A stretch of 36,459 nt of DNA from Clostridiaceae bacterium UBA6110 (GTDB taxonomy: Bacteria > Bacillota > Clostridia > Clostridiales > Clostridiaceae), in assembly GCA_002428415.1 (NCBI GenBank), contig DIWI01000001.1, positions 1 through 36,459 on the forward strand, given 5' to 3'. A program made the translations under genes and the position numbers. The notes beneath the pieces are model-generated. The model had not been told where the DNA came from and did not search any database. It was given only the letters and a program-made list of their open reading frames with translations. The first letter of the stretch is position 1; the number at the start of each line of letters is the position of its first letter. Shown piece by piece: positions 15,912 through 24,086 of this stretch.

Positions 15912-16733
15912 CTATGAAAGCTCGGCCATAGCCTTGTCGTAGTTCTCTTTAGACAGCATTCCGTTATGGTAGCTGACTACGTTCTCTGCAAAGCTCAGTC
16001 CCTTTCCCTTTACCGTATTCATTATGATGACAGTGGGTTTTCCATTCTTTTTGTCAGTCTCGTCAAGTGCCCAAAGTATTTCCTTCATGTCATGACCGTT
16101 TATCTCAATCGTGTTCCATCCGAAGCTTTCCCATTTGTTCTTAATGTCACCGGCATCGAATCTCTCGCATATGGGGCCTGTAGCCTGCAGCTTGTTGCAG
16201 TCGACAATTCCGACCAGATTGTCAGTGTTGTAGACTGTTGCTGCCATTGCAGCCTCCCATATCTGTCCTTCCTGCTGTTCTCCATCGCCCATTAGTACAT
16301 AGACCTTGCTGTCAAGTCCATCCATCTTCAATCCCATTGCCATGCCAAGTCCTATGGAAAGACCCTGTCCAAGGGATCCTGTACCAGCCTCTATGCCTGG
16401 TGTCTTCAATACATCAGGGTGTCCCTGCAGATATGAGTCGATTCTCTTTGTATTGACCAGGTCCTCAACCGGGAAGTATCCTGCTTCAGCTAGAGCCGAG
16501 TACTGGAGTATCGCAACATGTCCCTTGCTTAGAAGGAATCTGTCCCTGTCTGTCATTTTTTTATCTTCAGGATCATGTCTCAGCTTATGAAAATAAAGTG
16601 CTGCTACCATGTCAGCTGAAGAGAAGGAGCCTCCGATATGGCCCGCAAATCCGACTCCCATGCTTACAATAACGTTTTTTCTAAGTTGCCTGGCCTTATC
16701 CTCGAGATCGGCAACAAGCTTTTCATTATACAT
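15912..16733 (-). CDS. Transketolase, N-terminal (thiamine diphosphate-binding) subunit
   Basis: This subunit holds the diphosphate/Mg2+ site MGDGEQQEGQIWEAA followed by IVDCNKLQ, the histidines of AGHIGGSFSS, SKGHVAILQYSAL and GHPD, and the GTGSLGQGL loop. With the separately encoded C-terminal subunit it makes a complete active site. An ATG at 16739 lies only one base from AGGAGG; the ATG at 16733 has a seven-base spacer and is chosen (273 residues). The ribosome binding site is inside the end of the upstream epimerase gene, so translation is coupled. Split transketolases of this kind are usually dedicated to one catabolic substrate. Confidence 0.93.
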   Translation of the reverse strand: MYNEKLVADLEDKARQLRKNVIVSMGVGFAGHIGGSFSSADMVAALYFHKLRHDPEDKKMTDRDRFLLSKGHVAILQYSALAEAGYFPVEDLVNTKRIDSYLQGHPDVLKTPGIEAGTGSLGQGLSIGLGMAMGLKMDGLDSKVYVLMGDGEQQEGQIWEAAMAATVYNTDNLVGIVDCNKLQATGPICERFDAGDIKNKWESFGWNTIEINGHDMKEILWALDETDKKNGKPTVIIMNTVKGKGLSFAENVVSYHNGMLSKENYDKAMAELS

Positions 16734-16735
16734 AT

Positions 16736-17545
16736 TCATACCTCCTGTGTCATATTGTCTCTGAAGAACTTAAGTGTCACTGAAGAATCTTCTTCGAAGC
16801 TTTCTGTATAGGCTTCACAGCTGACTCTGCCGTCGTATCCGATATCCCTGAGGGCATCGAAGAAAGGTCTGTAGTCTGATTCATCCATTGACTTTGGAAA
16901 TATCCTTCCAGTGGGATTCGCCATATGTACGTGTACAAGGGCTCCCTTGCCATAATTTTTAACATTTTCGGGACTTTCATTTTCAACTGTAAGGTGGTAA
17001 TAATCAACGAGGACCCTTATGTTTTCCCCCCCGACATCTTCAGCCAGCCTTACACCTTCCTCAAATGTGTTTATCAGGTTGCATTCAGCTTTCCTCAGAG
17101 GTTCTATCGCTATATTGATTCCATTCTTTACTGCAATCGGGTCAATCAGCTTCAGGAGATCTACTACCTGTCTGTAACCTTCATCCATCGGGAATCCTTC
17201 AGGTACCCTTTTTGCAGGACCGCTTCCAAATACCACCGATTTCGCACCTATTGAACCTGCTATCGCCAGAGCCTTCTCCGTATATGAAAGGACTTCGTCC
17301 ATCCTGACATCTTGTCCCGTCAGACGAAAAGTCTTCGGGAACATGTTGTTGCATGCCTCGCAGCTGATTCCGGAAGCTTTCAGCCTTCCGATTATTGACT
17401 CTCTTTCGGAGTCATTAAGCCTGGTAAGCTCTGCCAGAGGAAGCTCCACATAATCAAAGCCTGCTTCCTTCAGTTTCTCGATGTTCTCTATCCCAGTTCC
17501 ATCAGCTCCGGTTGAAACCATGTTCAGACAGCATCCGAATCTCAT
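16736..17545 (-). CDS. Xylose isomerase-like TIM barrel, probable ketose 3-epimerase
   Basis: The 269-residue protein belongs to the AP_endonuc_2 sugar isomerase/epimerase fold. Candidate metal ligands are Glu148 (IAIEPL), Asp181 (VLVDYYHL), His207 (HVHMANPTGR) and Glu244 (VSCEAYT). Their spacing nearly matches Glu152, Asp185, His211 and Glu246 of Pseudomonas cichorii D-tagatose 3-epimerase. That family epimerises the carbon next to a ketone, which would set the configuration a transketolase donor needs. It is not a close match to hydroxypyruvate isomerase. Its ATG overlaps the stop of the alcohol dehydrogenase gene by four bases and its 3' end carries the transketolase ribosome binding site. 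The exact substrate is unknown. Confidence 0.85.
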   Translation of the reverse strand: MRFGCCLNMVSTGADGTGIENIEKLKEAGFDYVELPLAELTRLNDSERESIIGRLKASGISCEACNNMFPKTFRLTGQDVRMDEVLSYTEKALAIAGSIGAKSVVFGSGPAKRVPEGFPMDEGYRQVVDLLKLIDPIAVKNGINIAIEPLRKAECNLINTFEEGVRLAEDVGGENIRVLVDYYHLTVENESPENVKNYGKGALVHVHMANPTGRIFPKSMDESDYRPFFDALRDIGYDGRVSCEAYTESFEEDSSVTLKFFRDNMTQEV

Positions 17546-18588
17546 TGGACAGCAGCCTCCTTCTTGGATGGGTCAACCACAACCTTGATGAAGTCATCAG
17601 GTGATGAATGCAGAAGCTCGAAATACTCGGGAGCATCACCAAGGGTTACTCTTGCACTTATGAGGCTCCTGGTGTCAAGCTTACCTGAACCAAGTATGTC
17701 AACAACCTCTCCGAACTCTTCATGTGTGTAGTTGAAGGTTCCAAGAACGCTTCTTGCCGACACAACGATATCCTGCATGTTGATCTGCATCTCCTTCTGG
17801 GACATTCCAACCCAGATGGATGTGCCTGCCATCTTCAGGCTCTTTATCGACTGGTTAGCAGTTGCCTGCACTCCTACAGCCTCTATTGATATGTCAGCCA
17901 TTTTTCCACCTGTGAGTTCACCGAGAGCCTCCAGATAATCCACCTTTGATGGATTTACAACTGCATCAGCTCCAAGGGCAAGCGCTGTCTCAAGCCTCTT
18001 GTCACTCAGGTCGCTGACGATGATCATTTTTGGCTCCCTTATCTTAACGAGCTGCAATATGCACAGACCTATGGTTCCTGCTCCAATTATAAGCACAACC
18101 TTGCCCCTTAAGTCTCCAGCCTTCTTAACTGCACCGTAGCCTACGGCGTACGGCTCCGCAAGGGCTCCATCTTCAAACTCGCAGCTATCCGGCAGCCTGT
18201 AAAGCAGCTTTTCAGGTACCGCAAGATATTCAGCCAGTGCCCCATCCTCTGTCAGCACACCGAAGAATCTCTTGTTCAGGCACATGTTAGTATATCCATT
18301 CATGCAGTTTTCGCATTTTCCGCAGAAATTTATAGGTTGTACTATCACCTTATCGCCCGATTTAAAGCTCTTTGATCCTTCCGCGGGCTTAACTACCTCT
18401 GCAGAGAACTCATGACCCATTGTCATCGGTGGTATCCTTCTTCCAGTAAGGCCAAGGTAGCCATGTACATCGCTTCCGCAGATTCCTACAGCCTTTACCC
18501 TAAGCAGTGCTTCACCCTCTCCTGGTACCGGTTCTTTCATATCTTCAATCTCAAGCTTCTGTGGCCCGAGATATCTCAATGCTCTCAT
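17542..18588 (-). CDS. Zinc-dependent medium-chain alcohol/polyol dehydrogenase
   Basis: This belongs to the MDR family near sorbitol and threonine dehydrogenases and oxidises a secondary alcohol with NAD(P). With the start at 18588 it has 348 residues: catalytic zinc ligands Cys37 (GICGSD) and His59/Glu60 (MGHE), structural zinc cysteines 89, 92, 95 and 103, and the Rossmann motif GAGTIGL (169-175). The frame is open for 22 more codons upstream, but these do not fit the family, and GGAGG lies six bases before 18588. It follows a 156-base gap with a hairpin after pdxA, so it may be expressed at a different level from the upstream half. It probably oxidises a sugar acid or polyol in the operon's pathway. 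Confidence 0.92.
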   Translation of the reverse strand: MRALRYLGPQKLEIEDMKEPVPGEGEALLRVKAVGICGSDVHGYLGLTGRRIPPMTMGHEFSAEVVKPAEGSKSFKSGDKVIVQPINFCGKCENCMNGYTNMCLNKRFFGVLTEDGALAEYLAVPEKLLYRLPDSCEFEDGALAEPYAVGYGAVKKAGDLRGKVVLIIGAGTIGLCILQLVKIREPKMIIVSDLSDKRLETALALGADAVVNPSKVDYLEALGELTGGKMADISIEAVGVQATANQSIKSLKMAGTSIWVGMSQKEMQINMQDIVVSARSVLGTFNYTHEEFGEVVDILGSGKLDTRSLISARVTLGDAPEYFELLHSSPDDFIKVVVDPSKKEAAVQ

Positions 18589-18722
18589 TTGCAGCCTCCA
18601 TTCTGTGGCCTGAATGTGGAAAATTCCGATTTTTACCGAAATTACCAAGGCCAATGTTTTCTTTGCACTAATAATGTGTTACCATTGAATAAAATTATAG
18701 TTGCCGATGCTTCTATAAAGAT

Positions 18723-18752
18723 GGAGGTAGACTGTTCCAGCAGTCTACTTCC
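18723..18752 (-). terminator. Intra-operon hairpin (attenuator-like) after the pdxA-type gene
   Basis: Twelve-base arms with one mismatch (GGAAGTAGACTG / CAGTCTACCTCC on the minus strand) enclose a six-base loop and overlap the stop codon of the PdxA-family gene. No good U-tract follows in the minus direction, so partial termination or protection of the upstream transcript is more likely than full termination. A TATAAT hexamer on the minus strand (18694-18699) could be part of an internal promoter, but no -35 is evident. Confidence 0.45.
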
Positions 18753-19764
18753 TTTTATTTTCCCTGTCACTCAACGCCATCCTGGCACAAAGCCTGAATG
18801 CTGCTTCAAATGCACCTGTGTCTGCTATTCCCTTGCCGGCTATGTCATACGCTGTTCCATGCGCAGGAGTGGTGATGGCGTAAGGCTGTCCTGCAGCTAC
18901 TGTTATCCCTTTCTGGAAGCCCTTGAGCTTCATGGCAATCTGCCCCTGGTCATGGTACATGGTCACAACAGCGTCGTAATCTCCCTTGAAAGCCTTCAGA
19001 AATACTGTGTCTGATGGAAATGGGCCATCTACTCTTATGCCATTTTCTGCCGCCAGTCTTACAGCCGGCTCAAGCACATCGATCTCTTCTCTTCCGCATG
19101 TCCCTGAATCTCCACCATGAGGATTGATCGCAGCAATCACGATCCTGGGATTCATGAAGCCGCCCCTTCTTAAGGTGTCGTTTGCAAGCGTTATGGCATC
19201 CATTACCCTTTCAACAGTTATGTTCCTGCTGACATCGCTTAAGGGTATGTGGCTTGTCACCCTGGAAGTCCAAAGATCCTCGAGCACATTCATTTCTCCG
19301 TGAGGAAGATGGACTACCCCGAGTCTGTCAGCAAACAGCTCGTGCTCACTCTCATACTCATATCCGCCAAGCTTCATTGCAGCCTTGTTCAGAGGTGCGA
19401 AGCAGAATCCTTCAAGAAAGCCTTCCTTGCACCATTCCATAGTCAATACAAGATTGTCAGCCTCTTCCTTTCCATTTGATGCCGAAACCTCTGACAGTCT
19501 TAAGCCATCTGTATCAAGGGTTTCAGTATCCAAAAGGAGGACTCCTCCATAAGGTCCGATTTCTTCAGGACTCGTTATTCTTTTGTATTCAAAGCTTACC
19601 CCAGCTATTTCCATTCCTTTAGCGAGCAGTCTCTCATCGCCGATAATCACCGGGCATGAGTGTTCAGAAAGGAATCCCTTAGCAGCTAGCTTTGCTACCA
19701 GCTCCGGTCCGATACCTGCGGCATCTCCAAGTGGTATTCCAAGTATTGGTCTGTCTTCCTTCAT
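18745..19764 (-). CDS. pdxA: PdxA-family oxidative decarboxylase
   Basis: PdxA proteins oxidise the 3-hydroxyl of a 2,3-substituted acid and decarboxylate it. Substrates include 4-phosphohydroxythreonine (vitamin B6 synthesis), 4-phospho-threonate or -erythronate (catabolic PdxA2), and non-phosphorylated diols in TphB. The 339-residue product keeps the metal histidines His172 (TSHIPL), His216 (INPHGGD) and His271 (MYHDQG), with spacing as in E. coli PdxA (166, 211, 266), plus the TTPAHGTAYDIAGKG block. Its place in a transporter/regulator/transketolase operon argues for catabolism. The DUF1537 kinase that partners catabolic PdxA2 is missing here, so the substrate may be unphosphorylated. A small hairpin (19775-19790) precedes its GGAGGG site. 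The family is sure; the specific reaction is not. Confidence 0.88.
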   Translation of the reverse strand: MKEDRPILGIPLGDAAGIGPELVAKLAAKGFLSEHSCPVIIGDERLLAKGMEIAGVSFEYKRITSPEEIGPYGGVLLLDTETLDTDGLRLSEVSASNGKEEADNLVLTMEWCKEGFLEGFCFAPLNKAAMKLGGYEYESEHELFADRLGVVHLPHGEMNVLEDLWTSRVTSHIPLSDVSRNITVERVMDAITLANDTLRRGGFMNPRIVIAAINPHGGDSGTCGREEIDVLEPAVRLAAENGIRVDGPFPSDTVFLKAFKGDYDAVVTMYHDQGQIAMKLKGFQKGITVAAGQPYAITTPAHGTAYDIAGKGIADTGAFEAAFRLCARMALSDRENKRK

Positions 19765-19774
19765 ATTCCCTCCA

Positions 19775-19790
19775 CGGTCCGGAAGGACCG
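19775..19790 (-). other. Small hairpin between gntR and the pdxA-type gene
   Basis: CGGTCC/GGACCG arms with a TTCC loop (minus strand) lie two bases upstream of the GGAGGG ribosome binding site of the PdxA-family gene. A short stem here could affect translation or simply mark a processing point. Confidence 0.35.
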
Positions 19791-19800
19791 GGCCTATTCC

Positions 19801-20487
19801 CTAATTCTGGGAGTAGGTCCCGTACGCTTCCAGCAGATGTTCCTTCATAAGTTCCTTAGCCAGTTCTCCATCTCTCTCCTTGAGTGCCTCGAGCAGCAGC
19901 CTGTGATACTTCTTTCCTATTCCCATACCCACTTTTTCTGTCAAACTGCTAATCGTTTCCCTCATTACATCCCTTACGATGCTGTTCATTTGCATAATCA
20001 GCGAGTTCCTGGTGCTTTCCGCGATTATTGTGTGGAACTCAAGGTCCTCATCAACGTACTTATCCATATCCTCGCTGTAGCTTTCAAGCTTGTTTACGCT
20101 TTCCTCAAGGGCGAGAAGCTCCTCCTCAGTCATCTTGTAGGCTGCCATTTCAGCAGAGCCGACTTCGATGATCATCCTGAACTCGAATACCTCCCTCATT
20201 GAATCCTTGCCGAGATAGACATATGGAATTATCTCATTGACATAGATCCCTGGAGTCAGCTCCTTTATGAAGGAGCCTTCACCTGTCCTGGTCTCGAGTA
20301 TTCCAAGAGTTGTGAGTTTTGATAGTGCCTGCCTTATAGTTATCCTGCTAACTCCGAAGGATTTCGCAAGGTCGTTTTCTGACGGCAGCTTTTCACCCTG
20401 TACCCATATCCCTTCAATGATATGCTTCTTCAGCTGGTCGTATACCTGATCGCTTATGCTTGATTTTGTTATCTTCTGGATCTCCAT
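19801..20487 (-). CDS. GntR-family regulator, FadR/FCD subfamily
   Basis: This 228-residue regulator has an N-terminal winged helix-turn-helix (about 10-75: QVYDQLKKHIIEG, GEKLPSENDLAKSFGVSR, TIRQALSKL, GILETRTGEGSFI) and an all-helical C-terminal FCD ligand domain of the FadR type. Such proteins usually respond to organic acids or sugar acids. It is encoded inside the operon between tctC and the pdxA-type gene, and a perfect palindrome of the GT-N3-AC class lies at the operon's start site, so autoregulation by an intermediate of the pathway is likely. An AGGAG site precedes the ATG. Confidence 0.93.
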   Translation of the reverse strand: MEIQKITKSSISDQVYDQLKKHIIEGIWVQGEKLPSENDLAKSFGVSRITIRQALSKLTTLGILETRTGEGSFIKELTPGIYVNEIIPYVYLGKDSMREVFEFRMIIEVGSAEMAAYKMTEEELLALEESVNKLESYSEDMDKYVDEDLEFHTIIAESTRNSLIMQMNSIVRDVMRETISSLTEKVGMGIGKKYHRLLLEALKERDGELAKELMKEHLLEAYGTYSQN

Positions 20488-20530
20488 AATTGTCTCCTTT
20501 TGCAGAAAAGAGAGATGTAAGAATCTTTGC

Positions 20531-21517
20531 TTACTTTATCCCTTTTGATGCCATGAATTCACTTTCAAACTGCTTGACGAAAGTTGTGGCATCCGTGCTG
20601 TTCTTGTAGTCTGATATGAGCTTGTATATGTCGATGTAATCTGTCTTCCAGGTTGCAGAATCACTTACCTTCTTGAGAGCTTCTGTGTAGTACTTTACAG
20701 CATCTGCACTCATGCTCTTTGGTGCTGCAACGCCTCTCCATACTGGAACCTCAACATTCTTGTAGCTTCCCACTTCACTGAGAGTAGGCGCATCCTTGAG
20801 GTTGCCCTCGTATCTCTTCTCTGAGAGTGCAAGTATTGCAGTAAGGTCTCCTGAATTGACATATTCTGATGCCGCAGCAGGCTTCGACATTACCAGGTCA
20901 ACATGTCCGCCCAGTATTGCAGTTATAGCTTCACTTGTAGAGTTATAGGTTATGTACTTCATGACATCCTTTGAAAGTCCGATTTCAGCTATCATGGCCT
21001 CGTAGGTTGCAATGTCGTCTCCCTTGGATCCGCCGATTATGACAGGTGTTCCGGCCTTGGCTGCGTCTATGGCATCCTTGAAGGTGGCATATTTGCTGGC
21101 CTTGCCCTTGAATAGGAGCTGCTTGTCAACTGCCATGATCGCTATGATCTGGAAGTTTCCTGACCTGTTGGCAGTATTCTGAACCATTGGCATAAGGTCT
21201 CCGCTGTTGAAGGTAAGCAGTGTGTTGTTCGCCTTGTCTCCCTTAAGGTTTGCAACTTCATTCCTTCCAATCTCGCCGTTTCCGTCTGTCTTGTTGTTTA
21301 CAACGAATGTTACGCCTTCAATAATCTTGTCCTTTGTCATGATGTCCGTGATTTTTCTTGTGAAAATGTCGCTTCCACCGCCGGCACTGGATGTGACTAT
21401 CCAGTCTACCTGTGAAGCCGGCTTGAATGCTGCAGGTGCCTGATCCTTCTGTCCGCAACCCGCAAGAAGTGCGATACCCATGACTGTGACCATTAGTTTG
21501 CTGATTTTCTTAAACAT
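20531..21517 (-). CDS. tctC: Tripartite tricarboxylate transporter substrate-binding lipoprotein TctC
   Basis: This is the extracytoplasmic solute receptor of a TTT system. It has a lipoprotein signal peptide (positively charged MFKKISK, a hydrophobic core and LAGC with lipidated Cys21), then a Bug/TctC-type two-lobe domain with WIVTSSAGGGSDIFTRKI near the N terminus, where the family binds the substrate carboxylate. Length (328) is normal. Ligands of known relatives include citrate, glutarate, aromatic acids and sugar acids, so an organic acid is expected. A GGGGGGAAA site precedes the ATG. Confidence 0.94.
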   Translation of the reverse strand: MFKKISKLMVTVMGIALLAGCGQKDQAPAAFKPASQVDWIVTSSAGGGSDIFTRKITDIMTKDKIIEGVTFVVNNKTDGNGEIGRNEVANLKGDKANNTLLTFNSGDLMPMVQNTANRSGNFQIIAIMAVDKQLLFKGKASKYATFKDAIDAAKAGTPVIIGGSKGDDIATYEAMIAEIGLSKDVMKYITYNSTSEAITAILGGHVDLVMSKPAAASEYVNSGDLTAILALSEKRYEGNLKDAPTLSEVGSYKNVEVPVWRGVAAPKSMSADAVKYYTEALKKVSDSATWKTDYIDIYKLISDYKNSTDATTFVKQFESEFMASKGIK

Positions 21518-21546
21518 TGTTTCCCCCCAATAATTTAATATATTCT

Positions 21547-23100
21547 CTACTTTTCAGCAGACAACTCGGTTTTTGACTCTGCCTTAGTCTTCCCAGCTTT
21601 GATTTTTCCCATGATGCTTTTAAAGGCAGGTGTAATTATCAGACCTGCAAAAACCAGCACAAGTACAGTGCTTATCGGGCTGTCCAGGAATATTCCAAGA
21701 CTTCCGCCTGATATGATGAAGGTCTTCCTCATGTTGGACTCAAGGAGAGGTGCCAATACGAAGGACAGAAGCATCGGTGCTACAGGATAGTCGTTCTTGT
21801 CGAGTACATACCCAAGTACTCCCGTAACCAGCATCACAACCACTCCATACATGGAATTGCTTGTGCTGTAGGCGCCAACTATGCATATCGATGTTATCGC
21901 CGGCACCATGTACTTGATTGGGACAGACAGTATCTTCAGAAGATACGGTATAACAAGTATTGATACTATTACCGCAAGCACATTTGAAAGATACAGTGAA
22001 GCTATGAGGCCCCAGGTGAATACCGGCTGGTTCGTAAAAAGCAGCGGTCCTGGATTAAGGCCGAACATTATGAGTCCGCCAAGGAGTACTGCTCCAGTTC
22101 CGGATCCCGGTATTCCAAGAGCAAGAAGTGGTGCGAATGCTCCAGCTGCTGCCGCATTGTTAGCGGCTTCCGCTGCTGCAATACCTTCTATCGCTCCGGT
22201 TCCAAGCGGCTCTTTCGACTTGAACTTCTTCTGTACCGCATAACCGAGGAATGCACCCGTTGTTGCTCCGGCACCCGGAAGCACTCCCACGAATGTACCC
22301 ATCATTCCTGACCGTATCGCAGGAGGCAGTAGCCTCTTCCAGTCATCCCATGTGAGCATGCTTCCTCTTATTGAAAGCTTAGCAACCTCTCCAGGGGTGA
22401 CCGGCTTGATGTCCTTCTTGGCATCGTGGATCAGCTTGATGACCTGAGAAAATCCTACAGCTCCGATTATGAACGGAGTAAATGGAATTCCTCCAAGAAG
22501 GTACATGCTGCCGAAGGTATACCTCGGAGAGCCGGTAAGGGTATCCATACCTATTGTTGCAAGAAGTATGCCTATCATCGTTACAAGGAGTCCCTTGCTG
22601 ATATTGTCTCCAACCAGCCAGCTGATCGATGTCATGGCTATGAGAAGTACCATTGTCATTTCGGCAGGTCCGAATTTCAGTCCTACGTTTGCGAGAGCCG
22701 GACCGACAACAGTAAGGATTATTATTCCTATTGTTCCGCCTACGAAGGATGCCATTATGGCAGTCATCAGCGCCTGTCCGGGCCTTTTCTTCTTTACGTT
22801 CATCGGATATCCGTCAAGCGTCGTCATGATTGCCGGTGAATCGCCTGGAATGTTCAGGAGTATCGCACTGAAGCTTCCTCCATACATGTTTGAGTAATAC
22901 AGTGCGCCAAGCATTATCATCGCAGTCAGCGGATTGAATTTGAAGGTAAGTGGAAGAAGAAGCGCTACTCCAGCAAGACTTCCTATTCCGGGCATCGCCC
23001 CCACGACAAGCCCCAGAACGGCGCCAAGCATTGATGCGATGACATTTTGAAGTGTCAGCGCTGTCTGAAATCCATTTAACAGATGCTCTAAGTTTTCCAA
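21547..23100 (-). CDS. tctA: Tripartite tricarboxylate transporter large membrane subunit TctA
   Basis: TctA is the large permease subunit that drives proton- or sodium-coupled uptake of the TctC-bound acid. The 517-residue protein has about 12 transmembrane segments and the family motifs GAVLGLVVGAMPGIGSL, YYSNMYGGSFSAILLNIPGD and the internal repeat GVLPGAGATTGAFLGY. The start appears to be TTG at 23100, seven bases after GGGGG; no ATG or GTG is available nearby. It lies 11 bases after tctB. Confidence 0.95.
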   Translation of the reverse strand: MENLEHLLNGFQTALTLQNVIASMLGAVLGLVVGAMPGIGSLAGVALLLPLTFKFNPLTAMIMLGALYYSNMYGGSFSAILLNIPGDSPAIMTTLDGYPMNVKKKRPGQALMTAIMASFVGGTIGIIILTVVGPALANVGLKFGPAEMTMVLLIAMTSISWLVGDNISKGLLVTMIGILLATIGMDTLTGSPRYTFGSMYLLGGIPFTPFIIGAVGFSQVIKLIHDAKKDIKPVTPGEVAKLSIRGSMLTWDDWKRLLPPAIRSGMMGTFVGVLPGAGATTGAFLGYAVQKKFKSKEPLGTGAIEGIAAAEAANNAAAAGAFAPLLALGIPGSGTGAVLLGGLIMFGLNPGPLLFTNQPVFTWGLIASLYLSNVLAVIVSILVIPYLLKILSVPIKYMVPAITSICIVGAYSTSNSMYGVVVMLVTGVLGYVLDKNDYPVAPMLLSFVLAPLLESNMRKTFIISGGSLGIFLDSPISTVLVLVFAGLIITPAFKSIMGKIKAGKTKAESKTELSAEK

Positions 23101-23111
23101 AGCTTTTCCCC

Positions 23112-23564
23112 CTATAAAAGATTTTCAAGAAGTCCCATCGGGAACGGTACCTTGAGCCAGAACACGAATGCCCCGATTATGATAACTGACATGAATCCAG
23201 TTACCTTGAGTGTCGAAATCCACGGTGTCTTCTCGTTGTATCTCAGCCAAACTACGATATAGAGGATCACACTTGGTATCAATCCTATGAGGTATGTCAT
23301 TACCACCACACCCACTGCTCCAAGGATCACCATGAGCTCAATACTGAAATATTTCGGGCCCTCGCTTCCGATTGCTCCCTTCAATATGAACAAGCTCACC
23401 AGCAGAAGCACTGTTCCTGTTATTGTCGGGAAGAATCCAGGCTTTGGACCATTTACACCATCCCAGAATCCGAATTTGCTTAAACCCAACCAAATGAATA
23501 CCACTGATATCAATAATCCCGCCAGAGGTATGATCAATCTGGAATTTAACTTGCCCCTTTTCAA
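23112..23564 (-). CDS. tctB: Tripartite tricarboxylate transporter small membrane subunit TctB
   Basis: This small integral membrane protein with four transmembrane helices has the length (about 150 residues) and position of TctB. It contains the GxxPGFFP-like GPKPGFFPTI motif after the first helix, common in the family. The frame can open with GTG at 23573, but the AGGAG overlaps that codon, while a TTG at 23564 has an eight-base spacer and is preferred. It is the first gene of the operon, downstream of a clear promoter and palindromic operator. Confidence 0.9.
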   Translation of the reverse strand: MKRGKLNSRLIIPLAGLLISVVFIWLGLSKFGFWDGVNGPKPGFFPTITGTVLLLVSLFILKGAIGSEGPKYFSIELMVILGAVGVVVMTYLIGLIPSVILYIVVWLRYNEKTPWISTLKVTGFMSVIIIGAFVFWLKVPFPMGLLENLL

Positions 23565-23622
23565 ACGTTTCACTCCTTTTCATTCTTATCTGCGTATCCC
23601 TATCGCGAATCTGTATGCTGAC

Positions 23623-23639
23623 TACCTGTATTACAGGTA
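23623..23639 (-). promoter_or_regulatory. Palindromic operator, probable site for the operon's GntR/FadR-type regulator
   Basis: The perfect dyad TACCTGTATTACAGGTA contains the GT-N3-AC core (TGTATTACA) typical of FadR-subfamily operators. It begins where the transcript should start, seven to eight bases beyond the -10 box, so a bound repressor would block initiation. Confidence 0.7.
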
Positions 23640-23646
23640 TACCCAT

Positions 23647-23675
23647 AATCTACAGAAAATAGTAATCGTTGTCAA
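23647..23675 (-). promoter_or_regulatory. Promoter of the tctB-garR operon
   Basis: On the minus strand a perfect TTGACA (23670-23675) is followed after exactly 17 bases by TAGATT (23647-23652, four of six matches). The palindromic operator lies immediately downstream, and the transcript would have a leader of about 75 bases. Confidence 0.75.
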
Positions 23676-24086
23676 CAGTCTTTCAGGCAATTTTTGATTA
23701 CGTTTTCATTGATTGATAATTTGTAGATAATATCGAGAGGCAAATCGCCCGAACATGCTGACAAATCGACAATATATGGGGTCATATAATCAATATTTAA
23801 AAATCGTGGAGATATAGCAGATAATTATTATCCATAAAATAATAAAAAAATAACAGCTTTAATATGGATTCGCTCAAATCACCCCTGAACTCGAGTATGG
23901 TATTTATACAGTCATTAATATCACCACTACCTCTCTTTCTCTATGCTTCCTGGCATATAGCTCGCATTGAATCATTAATGTTGCCATATTGTGAAGACCG
24001 TTGCGATATGAGTCATGGTCCTGTTTTTGTGCTAAACTTGAATTGTGGATATGATTTCTGCATTATCCGATGATTCTACTGGGGGG
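23676..24086. other. AT-rich divergent intergenic region
   Basis: This region separates the catabolic operon from the iron alcohol dehydrogenase gene. A weak plus-strand promoter-like pair (TTTTCA at 23703-23708, 17 bases, GATAAT at 23726-23731) is present but is over 300 bases from the downstream start. Short frames on the plus strand lack good ribosome binding sites. No repeat or RNA structure was recognised. Confidence 0.4.

Noticed and set aside
18589..18654. A 22-residue N-terminal extension on the zinc alcohol dehydrogenase
   Set aside because: The strong GGAGG lies just before the internal ATG at 18588, and the family N terminus (MRALRY) begins there; the extension is non-coding leader.
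14062..19764. Sulfoquinovose (sulfo-transketolase) or apiose pathway, because of the split transketolase
   Set aside because: No sulfoquinovosidase, sulfo-sugar isomerase, apulose kinase or apiose isomerase is present, whereas PdxA, GarR and a TTT transporter point to sugar acids.
14062..19764. Standard threonate/erythronate pathway with PdxA2
   Set aside because: That pathway needs the DUF1537 kinase and usually an adjoining dehydrogenase/aldolase set; no kinase is encoded here, and a transketolase is not part of it.
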